Origin: Sphingomonas sp. HDW15A
GTDB lineage: Bacteria; Pseudomonadota; Alphaproteobacteria; Sphingomonadales; Sphingomonadaceae
DNA length: 64,000 nt
Reading direction: 5' to 3'
Assembly (NCBI RefSeq): GCF_011301715.1
Contig: NZ_CP049870.1
Location: 1,302,001 to 1,366,000 of the forward strand
Under the pieces are notes generated by a model. It ran no database searches, was not told where the DNA came from, and worked only from the letters and a program-made list of their open reading frames with translations. Position 1 is the stretch's first letter. Each line of letters opens with the position of its first letter. Positions 38,674 to 46,022 of this stretch are shown in pieces. Made by a program: the position numbers and the translations under genes.

Positions 38674-39165
38674 ATGGCAGAGGCAACGCACCTTTACGCG
38701 ATAGGAATCGGCTCGAACCGGACACACGGCCGCCACGGCCGCCCACCACAAGTGGTCGAGTCGGCAATCGCAATGCTCGATGCGTTTTTCGAGCTGTTCG
38801 ACGCCTCGCCAATTCTCATCAACCCTGCCGCCGGCGGCGCCGGGCGTGATTTCGCCAATGCGGTGGCGCTCGTGCAGTCCCAAATGGCGCCGGACGCAAT
38901 GCTGGCCGCACTGAAGGCGATGGAGCGGGAATACGGGCGTCGTCCGGGCCGGCGCTGGGGCCCGCGCGTGCTCGACCTCGACATTCTGGCGTGGAGCGGC
39001 GGACGATTCTCGTCGCGCGGACTGACGGTTCCTCATCCCAGGCTGGCCGAGCGGGCGTTTGCAATAGGTCCTTTTGCAGCGATCGCGCCCGGCTGGCGTC
39101 TGCGTGGGGGCATTACCACGCGCCACCTCGCCGCGCGCCTTGCCCGGCGCGGCCGACGAGGCTAA
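38674..39165 (+). CDS. folK: 2-Amino-4-hydroxy-6-hydroxymethyldihydropteridine pyrophosphokinase
   Basis: A 163-residue HPPK that transfers pyrophosphate from ATP to the pterin in folate synthesis. The N-terminal GIGSNRTH, the central EREYGRRPGRRWGPRVLDLDIL (in part) carrying the magnesium-binding DLDI, and VPHPRLAERAF are diagnostic. ATG 38674 was chosen; the frame continues upstream only antisense to the glycosylase. The broken tRNA-Lys gene starts 22 bp after its stop. Confidence 0.92.
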   Translation: MAEATHLYAIGIGSNRTHGRHGRPPQVVESAIAMLDAFFELFDASPILINPAAGGAGRDFANAVALVQSQMAPDAMLAALKAMEREYGRRPGRRWGPRVLDLDILAWSGGRFSSRGLTVPHPRLAERAFAIGPFAAIAPGWRLRGGITTRHLAARLARRGRRG

Positions 39166-39185
39166 GCGGCAGGCCCTGCATTGAA

Positions 39186-39225
<40 letters not shown>

Positions 39226-39240
39226 GCATCTGCTGACTGA

Positions 39241-39253
39241 CAGAAAACTGCGA
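39241..39253 (+). repeat. CAGAAAACTGCGA, left copy
   Basis: A 13-bp exact direct repeat of 42958-42970, lying 15 bp inside the left core. It is probably part of the recombination site. Confidence 0.7.
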
Positions 39254-39275
39254 TTTTTGACCTAATTTCCACATC

Positions 39276-39297
39276 AGTGTGGGACTTAGTGTGGGAC
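39276..39297 (+). repeat. Left arm-type repeat pair
   Basis: Two copies of AGTGTGGGAC (39276-39285 and 39288-39297) with 12-bp period, the same spacing and orientation as the pair at the right end (42853-42874). Confidence 0.75.
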
Positions 39298-39359
39298 TTC
39301 AGACCCCCAAAAATGGCGGAAAAACGCCTATAACGGATTGATGAAACAGCAGTTGGTCG

Positions 39360-40967
39360 ATGGATTTTCGGTCCGACTTTTTCTCGCTTGCGCCCGCCCG
39401 TGAAAGCCCCAAATGTAACTTCGTGAACTCGAACACTGCACTCATTGCTGACGATCAATCTGTCCTCGGTCGGGCCAAATCAGGCAGCTCACACGCGGAA
39501 GAGGCCCGCCTGCAAGTTTCACCGGACCTGGATCCCAAACGCCGCAGCGAGTTCGGCCAATTCATGACCCCGGCCAGCGTGGCCTCGTTTATGGCTGGCC
39601 TTTTTGAGGAATTGCCGGATTCAATCCGACTGCTCGACGCAGGCGCCGGGATGGGTGCACTCACCGCCGCATTCGTCGATCATGTGTGCGGTCTCGATAA
39701 GCTGCCTACGACACTCGATGTGACGACTTTTGAGGTCGATACGGTGCTTGCCGAGAGATTGGAGCGCACCCTGCTGGCTTGCGCCGATCAATGTGAAGCT
39801 GTCGGTATCAACTTCTCATCGCGGATCATCCGTGACGACTACCTGCTCCATTCCAGCGAACCGCTCATGTCGGGGCGGGAACAATATGACTGCGCGCTGC
39901 TCAATCCCCCTTATGCCAAGATAAACAGCGGCTCGAAGTCGCGTGCCGCGCTGCGAACTTTAGGCATCGAGACGAGCAACCTCTACGCAGCCTTCGTCGC
40001 CGTCGCGCTAGGTCAGATGGTTCGTCGTGGTCAGCTAGTAGCGATCACTCCGCGTAGCTTTTGCAATGGCCGGTATTTCGATCCCTTCCGAAAGTTGCTC
40101 GTCGAGCAGGCTGCATTCCGTCAGATCCATGTCTACGAGTCACGGAAGAAGGCATTTGCTGACGACTCTGTCCTCCAGGAAAACATCATCTACCGGTTGG
40201 TTAAAGGCGAGCTGCAACCGGCAACTGTCACGATTACATCTAGCGCGGGGCCGAACGACGAAAAGATCGCCCGTCGAATGGTCCCCTTCGCGGAGGTGGT
40301 GCGGCCCAACGACCCACATCGTTACATCCATCTGGCTATTTCGGACGCTGATAGCGTGCTCGCCGAGCGCGTCCGAGCGTTACCGTGCAGCTTAAAGGAC
40401 CTTGGCGTTACTGTTTCGACCGGTCGTGTTGTGGACTTCCGGGCGCGTGATCAATTGCGCAAGGAGCCAGAACTTGGAGCAGTGCCGCTGATCTATCCGG
40501 CGCACTTCGACAACGGTTTTGTCTCATGGCCTCGGCCAGGCTTCCGGAAGCATAATGCTCTAATGCTGGATGATTACACGGCCGATCAGGTCGTCCCGCG
40601 CGGCACCTATGTCCTGACAAAACGGTTCACATCCAAAGAGGAAAAGCGTCGTCTGGTTGCTGTGATCTATGATCCTGTGAGGATCGACGCCGCTCATGTC
40701 GGCTTCGAGAATCATCTGAACTACTTCCATGAGAATGGCGCTGGCCTGCCTGCCGACTTTGCTCGGGGATTGGCCCTGTTCCTGAACTCGACGGCCGTGG
40801 ACCAGTATTTCCGCATGTTCAGCGGTCATACGCAGGTCAACGCCACCGACCTCCGAAACCTACACTATCCCACACGCGAGCAGCTTGCGGCGGCGGGTAA
40901 TGCCTACGGTGAGACCTTGCCGTCACAAGAGAAGATCGACGAGGCCGTGGAGACGCTATTTAGTTAA
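39360..40967 (+). CDS. Adenine-specific DNA methyltransferase (Eco57I/PstI-type)
   Basis: A 535-residue N6-adenine methyltransferase. SAM-binding motif I lies in LLDAGAGMGALTAAF (about residues 94-108) after GQFMTPASVASFM, and catalytic motif IV NPPY is in CALLNPPYAKI near residue 182. The C-terminal half (from about 320) should hold the target-recognition region. It protects host DNA from the neighbouring endonuclease; the paired endonuclease is PstI/BsuBI-like, so the target may resemble CTGCAG, which is inference. ATG 39360 is used, but GTG 39422 (VNSNTALI) is possible. The genes are tail to tail and their last 8 bp overlap. Confidence 0.92.
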   Translation: MDFRSDFFSLAPARESPKCNFVNSNTALIADDQSVLGRAKSGSSHAEEARLQVSPDLDPKRRSEFGQFMTPASVASFMAGLFEELPDSIRLLDAGAGMGALTAAFVDHVCGLDKLPTTLDVTTFEVDTVLAERLERTLLACADQCEAVGINFSSRIIRDDYLLHSSEPLMSGREQYDCALLNPPYAKINSGSKSRAALRTLGIETSNLYAAFVAVALGQMVRRGQLVAITPRSFCNGRYFDPFRKLLVEQAAFRQIHVYESRKKAFADDSVLQENIIYRLVKGELQPATVTITSSAGPNDEKIARRMVPFAEVVRPNDPHRYIHLAISDADSVLAERVRALPCSLKDLGVTVSTGRVVDFRARDQLRKEPELGAVPLIYPAHFDNGFVSWPRPGFRKHNALMLDDYTADQVVPRGTYVLTKRFTSKEEKRRLVAVIYDPVRIDAAHVGFENHLNYFHENGAGLPADFARGLALFLNSTAVDQYFRMFSGHTQVNATDLRNLHYPTREQLAAAGNAYGETLPSQEKIDEAVETLFS

Positions 40968-41961
40968 ACGACCGCACCAACAGGTGCTTGGCCGGATCAG
41001 CCTGGATCCAAATGTAGCTACCCACGGCGATATTGCCGTGCGCGGCTTGCCTCGCTGCCGCTTCCTTCCAGGTCCTATATGTGGTCGTAAAGTCGATACC
41101 GGCCTTACCCGATCGTTCTGCAACTCGCTTCATCCCCGTGACCTTGTGAAGGTCCACCTCGCCATCGCTCGTCACGGCCTCGATCACCCACAGTTTGTTC
41201 GTCTCCGGATTCCAGAGCAGCACATCGGGCATCCCGTCTTCTAGGCGGAGCTCGACGCCGGCAGCGGCGAACCGCTCACGGTCCTTGTCCGTGATCCGGT
41301 CACCATCGCCGTCGTCGACATAAACGACCTGATAGCCAGCCAAAAACCGTGCCGCGTAAATGTCGATCGACGCGCGGATCAGATCGCTATGGCCGGTATC
41401 CACCAGCGCCCGAGCTGCTTCAGCAGCCTGCGCCTGGAACTCGCGGCGGGCGCGAGCCGCGTCTTTGCTCGCCCAGTCCGCCAGAAGCGCCGGCCATTCA
41501 GGCTCTGGAGCCATCAATATGGCGCGCAATCCTTCGTCGAGGCGATAAGAGGAGTTCCCCGACTTCGCGACCACATGACCGGAAACGAACTCACCGTTGA
41601 CCAGGGTGATCGCTTCAATGCCGCCGAGCTCGCGGAGCGGCTTAATCCAATAGTCCCGGCCCTCGCGATCAAGTTTGCCTCCGCCACGCTGAAGTATGCC
41701 GACATGACAAGCGACATGCGCCGTTGTGGCCCCGTCGGCAAAGCGCGCGCCACCAGGCGGTTTCGAAAACCAACTCCCCGTCTCATCGTCCAGGAGGGCG
41801 AACACCGCGTCGATCAGGTCAGGATTATCGCCAAGGGCGAGGCGACGAAGCACTGCCCTGATCCGATCCTTAGTTACGCCCTGGAACGCATCGGGCACTG
41901 CTTGACCGTTCTTCTTGAGGCGATGCTGTCGCATCTCGCCAATCGTATCGTGCAAAGCCAT
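40960..41961 (-). CDS. PstI/BsuBI-family type II restriction endonuclease
   Basis: A 333-residue protein. Its C-terminal third matches the BsuBI/PstI endonuclease pattern: YVDDGDGDRITDKDRERF, then the PD-type catalytic segment MPDVLLWNPETNKLWVIEAVTSDGEVD (in part; Asp, Glu and an acidic/Ser environment in place of a classical PD-ExK), then KAGIDFTTTYRTW. The N-terminal two thirds are helical and probably bind DNA. ATG 41961 is followed by a second possible start at MRQHRLKK. The convergent partner is the methyltransferase, with 8 bp overlap. No controller (C) protein gene is visible. Confidence 0.88.
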   Translation of the reverse strand: MALHDTIGEMRQHRLKKNGQAVPDAFQGVTKDRIRAVLRRLALGDNPDLIDAVFALLDDETGSWFSKPPGGARFADGATTAHVACHVGILQRGGGKLDREGRDYWIKPLRELGGIEAITLVNGEFVSGHVVAKSGNSSYRLDEGLRAILMAPEPEWPALLADWASKDAARARREFQAQAAEAARALVDTGHSDLIRASIDIYAARFLAGYQVVYVDDGDGDRITDKDRERFAAAGVELRLEDGMPDVLLWNPETNKLWVIEAVTSDGEVDLHKVTGMKRVAERSGKAGIDFTTTYRTWKEAAARQAAHGNIAVGSYIWIQADPAKHLLVRSFN

Positions 41962-42451
41962 CGAACAAGCTACTCCGAAGGATGAACAACGGTCCTAGCC
42001 GCAGTTGCTGTTGAGCCGAAAGAGCAAAACTCGCGGCCCGAGTCGCTCGATTTATGGCAGATTTACTGGACAATCTGACCAAAAATCTGTAGTATTGCTG
42101 AAGTAATATAAGCCTCAAATAGCTTTGGAATCAGCCAGGCAAGGATATTTTTGATGAAGAAGCGAGATCGCCACCCGATGATAAGAAACAAGTCTGCAAG
42201 AAGTTCGCGAAATTTGTTCGCCGATTTACTTGCTTTTTTCGGAAGTTTTTCCCAGCAACGCGCTATCAAGCGCCAAACGCTTCGCTTTTCGTCAAAGGTC
42301 AGTGCCTCATTGCGCTTGATAGCGCGTTGCTGACTTCAACTACTTCGCTACGCTCCGATTCTATTTTTTACTGAAAATCTGTCAAGTAGATTGGGCGCAT
42401 TACTTGTGGATAGAGCGCGCCGAAGCGCGTCGTCGCCGATCCGACATTCAG
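41962..42451. other. Non-coding stretch of the element between the endonuclease gene and the intron-containing tRNA (490 bp)
   Basis: AT-richer than the host chromosome, and no convincing gene. A 68-codon hydrophobic open frame on the minus strand (42063-42269, with segments LFLIIGW and KNILAWLIPKLF) has no recognised family and overlaps the left arm of a long inverted repeat, so I do not call it. The endonuclease promoter probably lies next to 41961. Confidence 0.5.
42253..42332. repeat. 21-bp perfect inverted repeat
   Basis: Arms 42253-42273 (starting CAGCAACGCGCTATC) and 42312-42332 (ending GATAGCGCGTTGCTG) are exact reverse complements separated by 38 bp. The spacer holds the short CGCCAAACGCTTCGC. 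There is no T run, so it is not an obvious terminator. It could form a long RNA hairpin or be a protein-binding or mobility-related site. Confidence 0.85.
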
Positions 42452-42745
42452 TGGTGAGCCGTGCTGGATTCGAACCAGCGACCTACTGATTACATACCCG
42501 CCACGGCTTTCGCCGCCGCCCAATCGGGCGTTTGGAGTCTGGACTTTCTCATCACCATGCCAGCAGCGCTGGTTTAGGTGGGTGCCGTCAAGTCTCTACA
42601 CCTTCCCTCATTGCGAGGGCTTGGCTCGGGATTGCCATCGCCGCGACGCGGAAGGGTTCCCCGAGTTTGACACCTTTTCACCAGGAAGTTTCCCGCCTGG
42701 GCTTCCACCGAAAGTCAGTTGCTCTACCGACTGAGCTAACGGCCC
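42452..42745 (-). tRNA. tRNA-Lys(UUU) interrupted by a group I intron
   Basis: On the minus strand the 5' exon runs from G1 (42745) to 42711 and the 3' exon from 42492 to the encoded CCA (42454-42452). Joined, they give a perfect cloverleaf: acceptor GGGCCGT/ACGGCTC (one G-U), D arm GCTC/GAGC, anticodon stem ACTGA/TCAGT with loop CTTTTAA, T arm GCTGG/CCAGC, discriminator A. Both exons are identical to the two host fragments at 39188-39225 and 42993-43039. The intron separates anticodon bases 35 and 36. It is probably the functional tRNA-Lys(UUU) of this locus. Confidence 0.93.
42493..42710 (-). ncRNA. Group I intron (IC3-like) in tRNA-Lys
   Basis: A 218-nt intron on the minus strand beginning CGGTGGAAGCC. 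The internal guide GAAG (intron bases 6-9) pairs with exon CUUU, placing a U-G wobble exactly at the 5' splice site, and the last intron base is G, both hallmarks of group I introns. Core blocks match the Azoarcus tRNA-Ile intron almost base for base: GGTGTCAAA, CCGAGCCAAGC, AAGGTGTAGAGACT, GACGGCACCCACCTAA, GCATGGTGA and AGTCCAG. No homing endonuclease is encoded. It is expected to self-splice; an Rfam RF00028 covariance search would confirm it. Confidence 0.93.
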
Positions 42746-42852
42746 ACATGCGTGCCATTAGATATGCACTCCACGATCCGCAAGCCGCCATCGCATGCGT
42801 GTTGTTGAGCACCGCCATTAGCGACCAACTGATTTCTGATCAGTTGGTCTAC

Positions 42853-42874
42853 AGTGTGGGACCCAGTGTGGGAG
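42853..42874 (+). repeat. Right arm-type repeat pair
   Basis: AGTGTGGGAC (42853-42862) and AGTGTGGGAG (42865-42874) with 12-bp period, in the same orientation as the left pair at 39276-39297. Confidence 0.75.
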
Positions 42875-42936
42875 TTTTTGCGCCCGAACAGTCCCACACA
42901 GTCCTCCCAGTCCTTTTTGCACCCTTCAGGATAACC

Positions 42937-42970
42937 CTTTTAAGTCAGTATTTTACGCAGAAAACTGCGA
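42937..42970 (+). repeat. Second left-end-like junction: CTTTTAAG, 13 bp, CAGAAAACTGCGA
   Basis: It repeats the arrangement of the left end, where CTTTTAAG (39219-39226) is followed after 14 bp by CAGAAAACTGCGA (39241-39253). The bases after CTTTTAAG (TCAGTA) also resemble the host tRNA. It may mark the edge of a second, nearly deleted element. Confidence 0.6.
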
Positions 42971-42992
42971 CTTTTTGGGGCACAATAGGAAC

Positions 42993-43039
42993 GACTTTTA
43001 ATCAGTAGGTCGCTGGTTCGAATCCAGCACGGCTCACCA
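42993..43039 (+). pseudogene. Host tRNA-Lys(UUU), 3' fragment
   Basis: It starts with the core GACTTTTAA and continues with TCAGT, the variable loop AGGTC, T arm GCTGG...CCAGC, acceptor 3' strand ACGGCTC, discriminator A and CCA (43037-43039). The 5' half is at 39188-39225. Joining the halves at the core regenerates an intact, intron-less tRNA-Lys. Confidence 0.93.
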
Positions 43040-43175
43040 CCCTCGACAGGGGTGCGGTAGTATTTTGCACTCCCCATCCTCACTTGCTCCAATCTGAAGC
43101 CGTTGGAAACGAACCGGTAACGGTTTTAATCTAGCCATGAAAGCAAGCGCATGAGGCGATGCGACGGGAGTGGAA

Positions 43176-43811
43176 ATGGAAGATCTGTCGCTCGAAACGA
43201 CGAGCATTTCGCTTGACGACGAGGCACCGTCGCCCAGCGACCGCCGCGACGGCAAGCGCCACCTCACCCTGTTTCGCGTCGGTGCGATGACCATCGAGGG
43301 TCGCCGTGAACTCTGCCTCATCAAGAACATCTCGGCCGGCGGCATGCAGATTCGGCCCTATTGCACGCTCTGTGAAGGCGCGCCCCTCATCATCGAGTTG
43401 AAGACCGGAATGGCTGTTCCGGGCAAGGTCTCCTGGATCGAAGGATCGAGCGCAGGGATCGAATTCGACCGGCCGGTCGACGTCCTCGACGTTCTCGCGC
43501 CCTCCGACTCGGGTCCCCGTCCGCGAATGCCACGAGTGCAGATCGACTGCTACGCCACGGTCCGCGACGGTGCGAACATCCATCGCCTGAGAGTTTGCGA
43601 TGTTTCGCAGGGCGGAGTGAAATTGCAGGGCAATGTTTCGCTCGATCCGTCTTCGGATCTGGCTGTCACCCTACCCGGACTTCCCGCGCAAGCCGCTGCC
43701 CTCAGGTGGTCGAGCGAAGGCTATATCGGCCTGACATTCAACAAGCTGCTAGCGTTGCCGGATCTGGTCGAATGGCTCCGCGCGATTCGGGACGAATCGA
43801 AAGCCGCGTAA
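43176..43811 (+). CDS. PilZ-domain protein, two PilZ-like units
   Basis: A 211-residue cytosolic protein. The first unit (about residues 22-105) has DRRDGKRHLTLFRVG...IKNISAGGMQI and GIEFDRP. The second (about 115-195) has RPRMPRVQIDCYATV...VCDVSQGGVKL. The pattern of basic residues then (D/N)xSxxG is the PilZ c-di-GMP-binding signature: NISAGG and DVSQGG fit, while the RxxxR motif is best preserved in unit 1. ATG 43176 was chosen because GGAG lies 5 nt before it; GTG 43170 is an alternative. A convergent PilZ gene follows, so c-di-GMP responses cluster here. Confidence 0.82.
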   Translation: MEDLSLETTSISLDDEAPSPSDRRDGKRHLTLFRVGAMTIEGRRELCLIKNISAGGMQIRPYCTLCEGAPLIIELKTGMAVPGKVSWIEGSSAGIEFDRPVDVLDVLAPSDSGPRPRMPRVQIDCYATVRDGANIHRLRVCDVSQGGVKLQGNVSLDPSSDLAVTLPGLPAQAAALRWSSEGYIGLTFNKLLALPDLVEWLRAIRDESKAA

Positions 43812-43820
43812 AAAAGTAGC

Positions 43821-44234
43821 TCAGTCGCCGACGTGCGGCAGCGGCACTCCGAAAATCCAGTCTTCCGCGATCTTGCGTTCGCCTGGCGTCAACTCCTGCC
43901 CGCGAAGCCGCGGGCGGCGGTGGTCGGCCGCCATTCTCGGGCGGGGCGCAGGCACGTGGCGGAGGACCGATTCCGGGTCGAGCGGCTGATCGAAGGCGAT
44001 TCCGGCCCTGTTCCCTGCACGCCAGGCGACATTGCCGGAAAGGCGGAGATCGCCCTTCCGAAACGTCACAAGCTGGCCGATCGCCGGAAGGCCTTCGCCT
44101 TCGACAAGCGCACCCTCCTTCGACAGGTTGCGCAGCTTCGCCTTGACCGATGCGCCGTCGAATTCGACGGTCGCCGACATCAGCACATTGGACCGGCGAG
44201 ACCGGCGATTCTGACTCGAACTGCTTTCGTCCAT
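43821..44234 (-). CDS. PilZ-domain protein
   Basis: A 137-residue protein with an N-terminal PilZ domain: NRRSRRSNVLMSATVEF, LRNLSKEGALVEG and AGIAFDQPLD give the RxxxR and xxSxxG signature of c-di-GMP binding. The C-terminal tail is basic and ends ERKIAEDWIFGVPLPHVGD. It is convergent with the longer PilZ gene, 9 bp apart, and divergent from the PAP2 gene. Partner or output unknown. Confidence 0.82.
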   Translation of the reverse strand: MDESSSSQNRRSRRSNVLMSATVEFDGASVKAKLRNLSKEGALVEGEGLPAIGQLVTFRKGDLRLSGNVAWRAGNRAGIAFDQPLDPESVLRHVPAPRPRMAADHRRPRLRGQELTPGERKIAEDWIFGVPLPHVGD

Positions 44235-44284
44235 GAAGCGGATATTAGCAGCGCAGGGTAAAATCTTCGTTTAGGCACTGACCC

Positions 44285-44920
44285 ATGAAAGTTTCGTGGT
44301 CGCGTGTGATCCCTGTTCTGGCTTTCTTGATTCTGCTGCTGGCAGGCTGGACAGGAGGTCCGCAAAATTCCGCCGATTTCGCCATCGTCGCCGAGGCCGC
44401 GAAGTTGAGATCTCACGACCCTTTGTTGACGGCCGCGCCCGCCCTACTGACGCATCTGGGCGATGCTTATGTCCTTCTGCCCTTGAGTGCTGCCGTCGCG
44501 GCCATCCTGTTCGCAATCGGTCGCCGCCGCTCGGCCCTTCTCCTGTTCCTCACCGTCGCAGGGGAGCGTATGCTGCTGGACGGAGTGAAAATCCTTGTCG
44601 GGCGGCCGCGGCCGGAACTCGACGAGCATCCGGTCATGACCCACAGTTTCAGCTTTCCCAGCGGGCATGCCGCCAACACGATGACGGTATTTGTCGCGAT
44701 CGCGCTGTTCGCTTTGCCGGAACGGCATCGCTGGTGGTCCGTGCCTACAGGAATTGCGCTTGCTGCGATGGTCGCAGCGACACGTCCGTGGCTTGGTGTC
44801 CACTGGCCGACGGATATCATCGGCGGCTGGATGCTCGCGGCCTTGTCGATCTGGGCGGCGCTTTGGGCGCAAGAGCGCTTCAGGCTGACCGATCGGGTTC
44901 CTTCACGAACAGAAGCATAA
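44285..44920 (+). CDS. PAP2-family membrane phosphatase
   Basis: A 211-residue membrane protein with five to six helices and the three lipid-phosphatase motifs: KxxxxxxRP as KILVGRPRP, PSGH in FPSGHAANT, and RxxxxxHxxxD in RPWLGVHWPTD. The active site faces the periplasm in this family. Likely substrates are phosphatidic acid, phosphatidylglycerol phosphate or undecaprenyl diphosphate, which cannot be told apart here. Its 3' end overlaps the convergent DUF938 gene by 41 bp. Confidence 0.9.
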   Translation: MKVSWSRVIPVLAFLILLLAGWTGGPQNSADFAIVAEAAKLRSHDPLLTAAPALLTHLGDAYVLLPLSAAVAAILFAIGRRRSALLLFLTVAGERMLLDGVKILVGRPRPELDEHPVMTHSFSFPSGHAANTMTVFVAIALFALPERHRWWSVPTGIALAAMVAATRPWLGVHWPTDIIGGWMLAALSIWAALWAQERFRLTDRVPSRTEA

Positions 44921-45536
44921 GGTTGTTCGCCAGCATGTGACGGCGCTCTTCAAGGCGAAAGCCCCGCGTTTCGGCCTCCGCGGCGAAATCCTCGACCAGG
45001 CGCAAACCCCAGCTCGAATCCCGGGCTTTAAGGCTTTGGTCGAACGCGAGATTCGAAGGCGCAGGATCGACATCCTTTTCCAGCCAGGGACCGTACATTA
45101 TCAGTGGAGCGCCGATATCCAGGAGCCGTGCGGCGCCGTCGAGCAGGCCTAACGCCGCCGACCAGGGGCTGATGTGAACCATGTTGATGTTGAGGATCGC
45201 GTCAGCCTGCGAAAGCGGCCAGTCCCCCGACGAAGCGTCAAGAACGATCGGCGAGCGCAGGTTGGACGGCCCGTCTTTCGCCCAGGCGGCGATCGAGGCC
45301 AAAGCGAGCGGATCCGGGTCGCTTGGCTGCCAGGTCAGCTCCGGAAAGCGCAGAGCAAATGCCAAGGCATGCTCGCCGGTGCCACTGGCAATCTCGAGCA
45401 CGGTGCCCGACTTCGGCAGCCACTCGGCAAGCACATCGCCGATTGGTTCGACATTTCGCGCCGCGGCGGGAGCGCTTCTTCGAGCCGAGCCCCCAAGGTC
45501 GCCCATTGTGTAAGGCTGCAGGCTCGGCTCAGCCAT
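44880..45536 (-). CDS. DUF938 family SAM-dependent methyltransferase-like protein
   Basis: A 218-residue protein with a Rossmann methyltransferase motif I (VLEIASGTGEHAL) and the DUF938 hallmarks RNVEPIGDVLAEWL, WQPSDPDP, NINMVHISPW and the C-terminal MLANNLMLLF. Substrate unknown. It is 21 bp downstream of the ABA4-like gene at the end of the leftward glycine-cleavage transcript, and overlaps the PAP2 gene tail to tail. Confidence 0.85.
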   Translation of the reverse strand: MAEPSLQPYTMGDLGGSARRSAPAAARNVEPIGDVLAEWLPKSGTVLEIASGTGEHALAFALRFPELTWQPSDPDPLALASIAAWAKDGPSNLRSPIVLDASSGDWPLSQADAILNINMVHISPWSAALGLLDGAARLLDIGAPLIMYGPWLEKDVDPAPSNLAFDQSLKARDSSWGLRLVEDFAAEAETRGFRLEERRHMLANNLMLLFVKEPDRSA

Positions 45537-45557
45537 CGCCCGATATCCGAAGGGACA

Positions 45558-46022
45558 TCACGGTTGCTTTGCTGCCTGGCGAGCGCGTCGCTCCCGAACG
45601 AAAAGCCAGACGAGCAGTCCAACCGGCCCGACCATCAGGGTCAGAAACAGGACAGGGATCTGCAATAGCCTCGAAACGCTCTTGTTGTCGGCGTCCTTTG
45701 CAATCCACTGGCCGACGAACAGGTCGAACGCGAGATAATGCGTCCAGCCGAGCACGACGCCGCCATCGCTCATGAACAGATTGCGCAAGCCCGCGATGTT
45801 GTAATCGAGGAAGTTCGGTGGCGGCGCTCCGGGCAGCCGGTTTGACTCGAACCATCCGGAATGAAGACCGACGACCATCGTCGCATAGACGAAGCAAAGG
45901 AGACCGACGCCGAGGTAGAGGACAATGGCCAATGTCTTTGGACCGCGCGGGCCCACCGCGATCAGCAACCAGCCGATCAGTGCAACGACGTTGATGATCG
46001 TAAAGACGCTGTCCCAGTTCAT
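45558..46022 (-). CDS. ABA4-like membrane protein
   Basis: A 154-residue protein with four membrane segments (about 8-27, 33-52, 90-108, 122-141) and the family block WTHYLAFDLFVGQWI. The plant homologue ABA4 takes part in neoxanthin synthesis; bacterial members are often in carotenoid-producing species, which fits a sphingomonad, but a direct role is unproven. The start codon overlaps the gcvPB stop by 1 bp, so it is translated from the gcv transcript. Confidence 0.82.
   Translation of the reverse strand: MNWDSVFTIINVVALIGWLLIAVGPRGPKTLAIVLYLGVGLLCFVYATMVVGLHSGWFESNRLPGAPPPNFLDYNIAGLRNLFMSDGGVVLGWTHYLAFDLFVGQWIAKDADNKSVSRLLQIPVLFLTLMVGPVGLLVWLFVRERRARQAAKQP

Larger units (their letters stand above)
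42746..42992. other. Right-end recombination region of the element (247 bp)
   Basis: No gene seen. It holds the promoter side of the minus-strand tRNA, a hairpin with arms CCAACTGAT/ATCAGTTGG (42825-42847), the AGTGTGGGAC pair (42853-42874), an inverted copy GTCCCACAC (42891-42899), a core-like CTTTTAAG (42937-42944) and CAGAAAACTGCGA (42958-42970). Confidence 0.6.

Noticed and set aside
42063..42269. 68-codon hydrophobic open frame on the minus strand of the element.
   Set aside because: No recognised family and no clear ribosome-binding site, and it overlaps one arm of the long inverted repeat. Possible but not supported.
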